Shown: positions 60,693 through 64,000 of the stretch, one piece after another
How positions within the stretch are numbered: the first letter of the stretch is position 1
How the letters are laid out: each line of letters starts with the position of its first letter
Source of the DNA: Bacillota bacterium
GTDB lineage: Bacteria > Bacillota > Desulfotomaculia > Desulfotomaculales > Desulfohalotomaculaceae
Direction: 5' to 3'
Length of the DNA: 64,000 nucleotides
NCBI GenBank assembly: GCA_009711615.1
Contig: VENI01000009.1
Coordinates: 62,001 to 126,000 of the forward strand
Position numbers and translations under genes: made by a program
Notes under the pieces: model-generated
Told to the model about the DNA's origin: nothing
What the model saw: the letters and a program-made list of their open reading frames with translations, nothing else
Databases searched by the model: none

Positions 60693-60709
60693 TGCATGAA
60701 CCTCATGCA
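60693..60709. repeat. Short hairpin in the fur-regulator gap
   Basis: TGCATGA, loop acc, TCATGCA, next to the heptamer array at 60712-60739. Confidence 0.5.
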
Positions 60710-60711
60710 CC

Positions 60712-60739
60712 ATTCTTAATTCTACATTCTTCATTAGTT
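60712..60739 (+). repeat. Heptamer repeat array (ATTCTTA subtype)
   Basis: Units ATTCTTA, ATTCTAC, ATTCTTC, ATTAGTT in 7-nt phase. Confidence 0.7.
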
Positions 60740-60756
60740 AGTGTTGGTTTACCAAT

Positions 60757-60783
60757 AAAAAAAAGTGCCTTTTTAATCGGCAC
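60757..60783 (-). terminator. Terminator overlapping the fur stop
   Basis: Minus strand GTGCC, loop gattaaaaa, GGCAC then eight T. Confidence 0.85.
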
Positions 60784-61210
60784 ATTTTTTACAATATCCA
60801 AAAAGTTTTAATTCATGATTGGTGATTTGGAAGTTTTTATCTTGGCTCACCTTAGCCTCCAGATCTTCTAGCAAATCTTCATCAATTTCTATAATATCTC
60901 CGCATTCTAGGCAGATGGCATGATGATGGTGGTGACCATCCTTTTCTCCTCCATATTCATACCTTTTACAACCATCACCGAAGTTTACCGAATGAATAAT
61001 ATCATTATCTAAGAATAATTCCATAGTTCGGTATACTGTGGCCAACCCCACATCTGGTGATTTCTCTTTTACCAGGATATATACCTCATCTGCACTTAGA
61101 TGTTTATCTTTATTTTCTAACATCACCCGCAGTATTTTTTCCCTTTGGGGAGTTAATTTGTATTCCTGCGCTCTTAACTTTTTACTGACTTCATTTATAG
61201 TATTATTCAA
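60773..61210 (-). CDS. fur: Fur-family metalloregulator
   Basis: Metal-responsive repressor, 145 residues: winged helix with KLTPQREKILRVMLENKDKH and LATVYRTMELFLDN, metal residues in DGHHHHHAICLECGDIIE (His cluster and CxxC), second CxxC in YCKKCAD. Fur, PerR and Zur cannot be told apart with certainty; the nearby FeoB-type gene favours iron. TTG start with GGTGGTGATG upstream. Confidence 0.9.
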   Translation of the reverse strand: MNNTINEVSKKLRAQEYKLTPQREKILRVMLENKDKHLSADEVYILVKEKSPDVGLATVYRTMELFLDNDIIHSVNFGDGCKRYEYGGEKDGHHHHHAICLECGDIIEIDEDLLEDLEAKVSQDKNFQITNHELKLFGYCKKCAD

Positions 61211-61310
61211 AACATCACCACCAGAATACTTTTTTTCAGTATATGGCTACTTGTATAATATGTCAATAAAAATTACCAAAAGAGTGTTTTAGATTGTTAA
61301 CCTTGGTTAA

Positions 61311-62513
61311 CTATTTACGTCTCCGTCTCACTCTTATTTTACCGCTCTTTAGTTTCCATACAAACCTAACCACGGGAACAAGTACCAGAGATAAAAACAC
61401 AGTCGGTACTACCCAATACCACCAGTATGTGTTTGAAGGACGCTCCACTTCTACTGCTGTTATCAGTTCAGTAGTAGCTATTTGCTTAGTCCTATCGTAT
61501 ATTTGTACTTCAGCTAGCTGTATACCTTTTTTCAATGGAGCTTCCGCTTCTTGTTGATAGATCACCTTTCTTTTAATCTGAGGCTGATATTCCTTAGGAA
61601 AATTATAATATATCGCCTCTTGAGCTAACAATGGTACTTCTTGTTCACTGTATTTAACAGGTGTTTTATCAATAATAGAGCCCTTACTCACCAGTAGCTT
61701 TTTTTCAAATTCTTCAAAACCATAATCAAACAGCTTGATAGCATCTGTCCAAACATTTCTATACTGGCTTTTTAAAACAACGGCAATTAGTTTCCGACCA
61801 TCCTTACTTGCTGCAGCAACTATACATTGCCTAGCTTTGGTGGTGTAACCAGTTTTAATACCAATGGTGCTCTCGTAATTCCAGAGCAATCGGTTATGAC
61901 TAATTAAGTATTTTAAATCGTCGGGATCTTGCCGAGTAATGCTTTTAGTCTTAGTATTTACAATTTTTGAAAAAACTGCATTCTGCATGGAATAGCGACC
62001 TATTAACGCCAAATCCCTAGCGGTGGTGTAATGTTCTTCATCGGGCAGGCCATGGGGGTTTGTAAAGTGAGTATTCTTTGCGCCTATTTCTCTTGCTTTT
62101 TCATTTAAAGTAAGGCTGAACTGCTCCACGTTACCCGATATGTGTTCTGCAATGGCCACACCAACATCGTTAGCAGAGTTAAGCATTAACGCATAGACCA
62201 TGTCTTCCATAGTTAATTGCTCACCTTCTTTCACCCATATGGATGAACCAGGTGTGCCGGCGGCATTATCACTAACAGTGACAACATCATTCAGATTTGA
62301 TCTTTCCAATGCTACAATGGCAGTAAGCATTTTAGTTGTGCTAGCTGGATACATGTGCTTGTCAGCATTCTTCTCATACAATACTTGACCATTCTCTGCA
62401 TCTATCAATATAGCCGCTTCCCCAACAATAGTTGGCTCTTCAGCTTGTGCTACTTGTATTATTAAAAGTTGAGTTATTAGAATTGTGATTATAATTATGT
62501 TTTTTGCTCTCAT
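61311..62513 (-). CDS. D-alanyl-D-alanine carboxypeptidase (DacF/PBP5 type)
   Basis: Trims the terminal D-Ala from peptidoglycan stems. 400 residues: signal peptide (IIIITILITQLLIIQVAQA), SxxK in YPASTTKMLTAI (near 57-60), SxN in LNSANDVGVAIAE, KTG in IGIKTGYTTKARQ, a C-terminal beta domain, then a membrane helix (VVPTVFLSLVLVPVVRFVWK) and a very basic tail RVRRRRK. In Bacillus a similar gene precedes spoIIA; that context is absent here. ATG with GGGGAAG upstream. Confidence 0.93.
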   Translation of the reverse strand: MRAKNIIIITILITQLLIIQVAQAEEPTIVGEAAILIDAENGQVLYEKNADKHMYPASTTKMLTAIVALERSNLNDVVTVSDNAAGTPGSSIWVKEGEQLTMEDMVYALMLNSANDVGVAIAEHISGNVEQFSLTLNEKAREIGAKNTHFTNPHGLPDEEHYTTARDLALIGRYSMQNAVFSKIVNTKTKSITRQDPDDLKYLISHNRLLWNYESTIGIKTGYTTKARQCIVAAASKDGRKLIAVVLKSQYRNVWTDAIKLFDYGFEEFEKKLLVSKGSIIDKTPVKYSEQEVPLLAQEAIYYNFPKEYQPQIKRKVIYQQEAEAPLKKGIQLAEVQIYDRTKQIATTELITAVEVERPSNTYWWYWVVPTVFLSLVLVPVVRFVWKLKSGKIRVRRRRK

Positions 62514-62590
62514 GTTCTTCCCCGTTGTTATTTATTGTTACCATCATTACCCTTTGCAACGATTATAAAATCTTGCAATTTTCGGTTTTT

Positions 62591-62625
62591 ATTCTGACTT
62601 TTGATTACTGGTTCCTGACTTCTAA
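62591..62625 (+). repeat. Heptamer repeat array between feoB and dac genes
   Basis: Units ATTCTGA, CTTTTGA, TTACTGG, TTCCTGA, CTTCTAA in 7-nt phase. Confidence 0.75.
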
Positions 62626-62631
62626 GAAGTG

Positions 62632-64000
62632 TTATCTACTCAGAGATTCCTCCCCGTTCCAGTTAATATACAGTACTAATGCCAGCACCAGTACAGTTAT
62701 TCCAGATAGCACAGGCATCACAGAAACCCCGGGCATGATATTAATTAAACTTATTAGCTTTGATACAATCCCGCCCACAACAAAGGCTAAAACAAAAATT
62801 GAAAGCCAAATTGCCGCTCCTTGTTTCCAACCCCGTTCTTTAAAGATAATCATTGCAGTGGCTATGCATGGGACAAAAAAAGTAACTGTAATTAATGCTA
62901 CAAACTGCTGCACAGGGTTCATTGGGGTAGTAAACAAACCCGCTGTTCCAAATTCCCGACGAATAAAACCCATTATAAACCCGCCAGCCACTTCTTTGGG
63001 CAATCCCAGCAAGTTCACTGTTACCGGAACCAACAGATTCTCGATTGCTTCCAAACCACCAGTGATTTCTAACACACTTAAAAATAGCGCCCCGCCTGCG
63101 AACAACGGCACTGCCTCCTGTACAAAATCGGTAGATTTTATCCATGTCTTTTTTAGTACATTGGAGAGACGGGGTAGCCTAACCGGCGGCAAGTCAATCC
63201 ACAAGCCACTAGGACTGCCTGGCAATAGTCTTGACAATATGATGCCGGTTGAAACCATAATAGTAAAAAGTATTAACCCGTAAGCAAGTGCATAGTAAAA
63301 GCCCAACCCAGCCATCATACTGGTAATTATAGCCATTTGAGCAGAACAAGGAACTGTAAAGGCCAAAATTACAATTGCTATAAACTTCTCCCGGTCAGAA
63401 CCTAACATCCTGGTGCTCATGGTGGCCATAGTAACACAACCAAAACCTAATATCATTGGTATCACTGCCTGGCCGTTAAGGCCCATGCCTAATAGAATTC
63501 GATCCATCAAGACGGCAATTCTGGGCAAATAGCCACTATCCTCAAGAATGGAAAGCACCAGTTGAAACCCCATTACTAACGGTAGCAATAAGCCAAATAA
63601 ATACGTTACCGCCATGGTAAATAGACCATATTTACCAGCTAAAATAGACCAGATAGTACTTTGCTCACTAATAAAACCACTTAACAAATTTCTAATAAAA
63701 GGTTGGTACATTCCACCCATAACTATTTCTTCAGTATAGCCTACTAAAGTTTGAGCCACAACTACACCAATCAGTTGATAGATTAAAAACAAAGTTAATA
63801 ATAACATTGGTATACCCGTTACCGGGTGTAACATTATATGGCCTATTCTACTGGCCATTGATGATTCAACCGTTATTTCCCTCACTACACTTGCAACAAT
63901 ACCGTTAACTCTGTCCCGGCGCAGACGGTAAAATAAATCACGCCTGTTGCCTGGTTTGCAGTTATTTCTATTGGCAGTGTCTAAGTCCCCTTCTGCCACC
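62632..64000 (-). CDS. FeoB-type ferrous iron transporter, C-terminal part (cut by window edge)
   Basis: At least 455 residues of membrane core; the start and the G-protein domain, if present, lie beyond 64000. Landmarks: HPVTGIPMLLLTLFLIYQLI, two Gate-like helices, GFGCVTMATMSTRMLGSDRE, LAFTVPCSAQMAIITSM, FIRREFGTAGLF. Both core cysteines of FeoB Gate motifs are present, but the usual GCNVPA stretch reads GCVTMA, so substrate or mechanism may differ. Near a Fur-family gene. Confidence 0.85.
   Translation of the reverse strand, partial: VAEGDLDTANRNNCKPGNRRDLFYRLRRDRVNGIVASVVREITVESSMASRIGHIMLHPVTGIPMLLLTLFLIYQLIGVVVAQTLVGYTEEIVMGGMYQPFIRNLLSGFISEQSTIWSILAGKYGLFTMAVTYLFGLLLPLVMGFQLVLSILEDSGYLPRIAVLMDRILLGMGLNGQAVIPMILGFGCVTMATMSTRMLGSDREKFIAIVILAFTVPCSAQMAIITSMMAGLGFYYALAYGLILFTIMVSTGIILSRLLPGSPSGLWIDLPPVRLPRLSNVLKKTWIKSTDFVQEAVPLFAGGALFLSVLEITGGLEAIENLLVPVTVNLLGLPKEVAGGFIMGFIRREFGTAGLFTTPMNPVQQFVALITVTFFVPCIATAMIIFKERGWKQGAAIWLSIFVLAFVVGGIVSKLISLINIMPGVSVMPVLSGITVLVLALVLYINWNGEESLSR

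Overview
The window is a contiguous piece of chromosome from an anaerobic, endospore-forming, low-to-moderate GC Firmicute, most like the Desulfotomaculum/Peptococcaceae group. The evidence is a complete division and cell-wall (dcw) cluster, spoIIGA-sigE-sigG, splB, spoIIM, spoVD and a SleB-type hydrolase, oxygen-sensitive NrdD/NrdG, FeoB-like iron transport, and frequent GTG/TTG starts behind strong Shine-Dalgarno (SD) sites. No tRNA, rRNA, CRISPR array, transposase or prophage gene was found.

Layout, left to right. (1) 1-12.9 kb, all minus strand: MBL-fold RNase, pgeF, phoP-phoR, pstB-phoU, a HlyD-like adaptor, ylmE, sepF, proC, yggT, ylmH, divIVA, then a T-box leader and ileS, which is cut by the left edge. 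This is the ylm division cluster with a phosphate-response module inserted in it. (2) 12.9-25.7 kb, mixed strands, accessory: FmdB-like zinc ribbon, glutaredoxin, Zn/Cd-type P-type ATPase, SleB/LysM hydrolase, G5/LysM/M23 peptidase, a second two-component system flanked by small secreted Met/Trp/Cys-rich proteins, sigI-rsgI, and a nitroreductase/HxlR pair bounded by a 53-bp direct repeat copied from the end of nrdG. (3) 25.7-30.4 kb: nrdR-nrdD-nrdG with tandem NrdR boxes, splB and ymxH. (4) 30.4-34.2 kb: sigG with its own forespore-type promoter, sigE, spoIIGA and a SpoIIM-like protein. (5) 34.2-55.5 kb: the dcw cluster read leftwards, mraZ-rsmH-ftsL-spoVD | murE-murF-mraY-murD-ftsW-murG-murC-murB-murA | ftsQ-DUF881-DUF881-sbp-ftsA-ftsZ, with terminators and new promoters at the bars and MraZ operator repeats upstream of mraZ. 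(6) 55.5-64 kb: PHP phosphatase, a conserved unknown, a low-complexity membrane protein, patatin-like esterase, an ACT-PAS-AAA+ regulator, Fur, a D,D-carboxypeptidase and a FeoB-type transporter cut by the right edge.

Sequence-level points beyond gene calling: a dispersed 7-nt periodic repeat family seeded at gene junctions, which also encodes the C-termini of MurE and MurF; a histidine kinase that appears to start at ATT; a long inverted repeat that could hide the SD of the M23 peptidase gene; PhoP boxes in front of an orphan pstB-phoU; tandem NrdR boxes; and a sigma-F/G promoter for sigG. The best candidate for an undescribed system is the two-component locus at 18.9-22.5 kb with its secreted Met-rich, Cys-Trp-ending proteins. 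Its function (metal or envelope sensing) is inference only.
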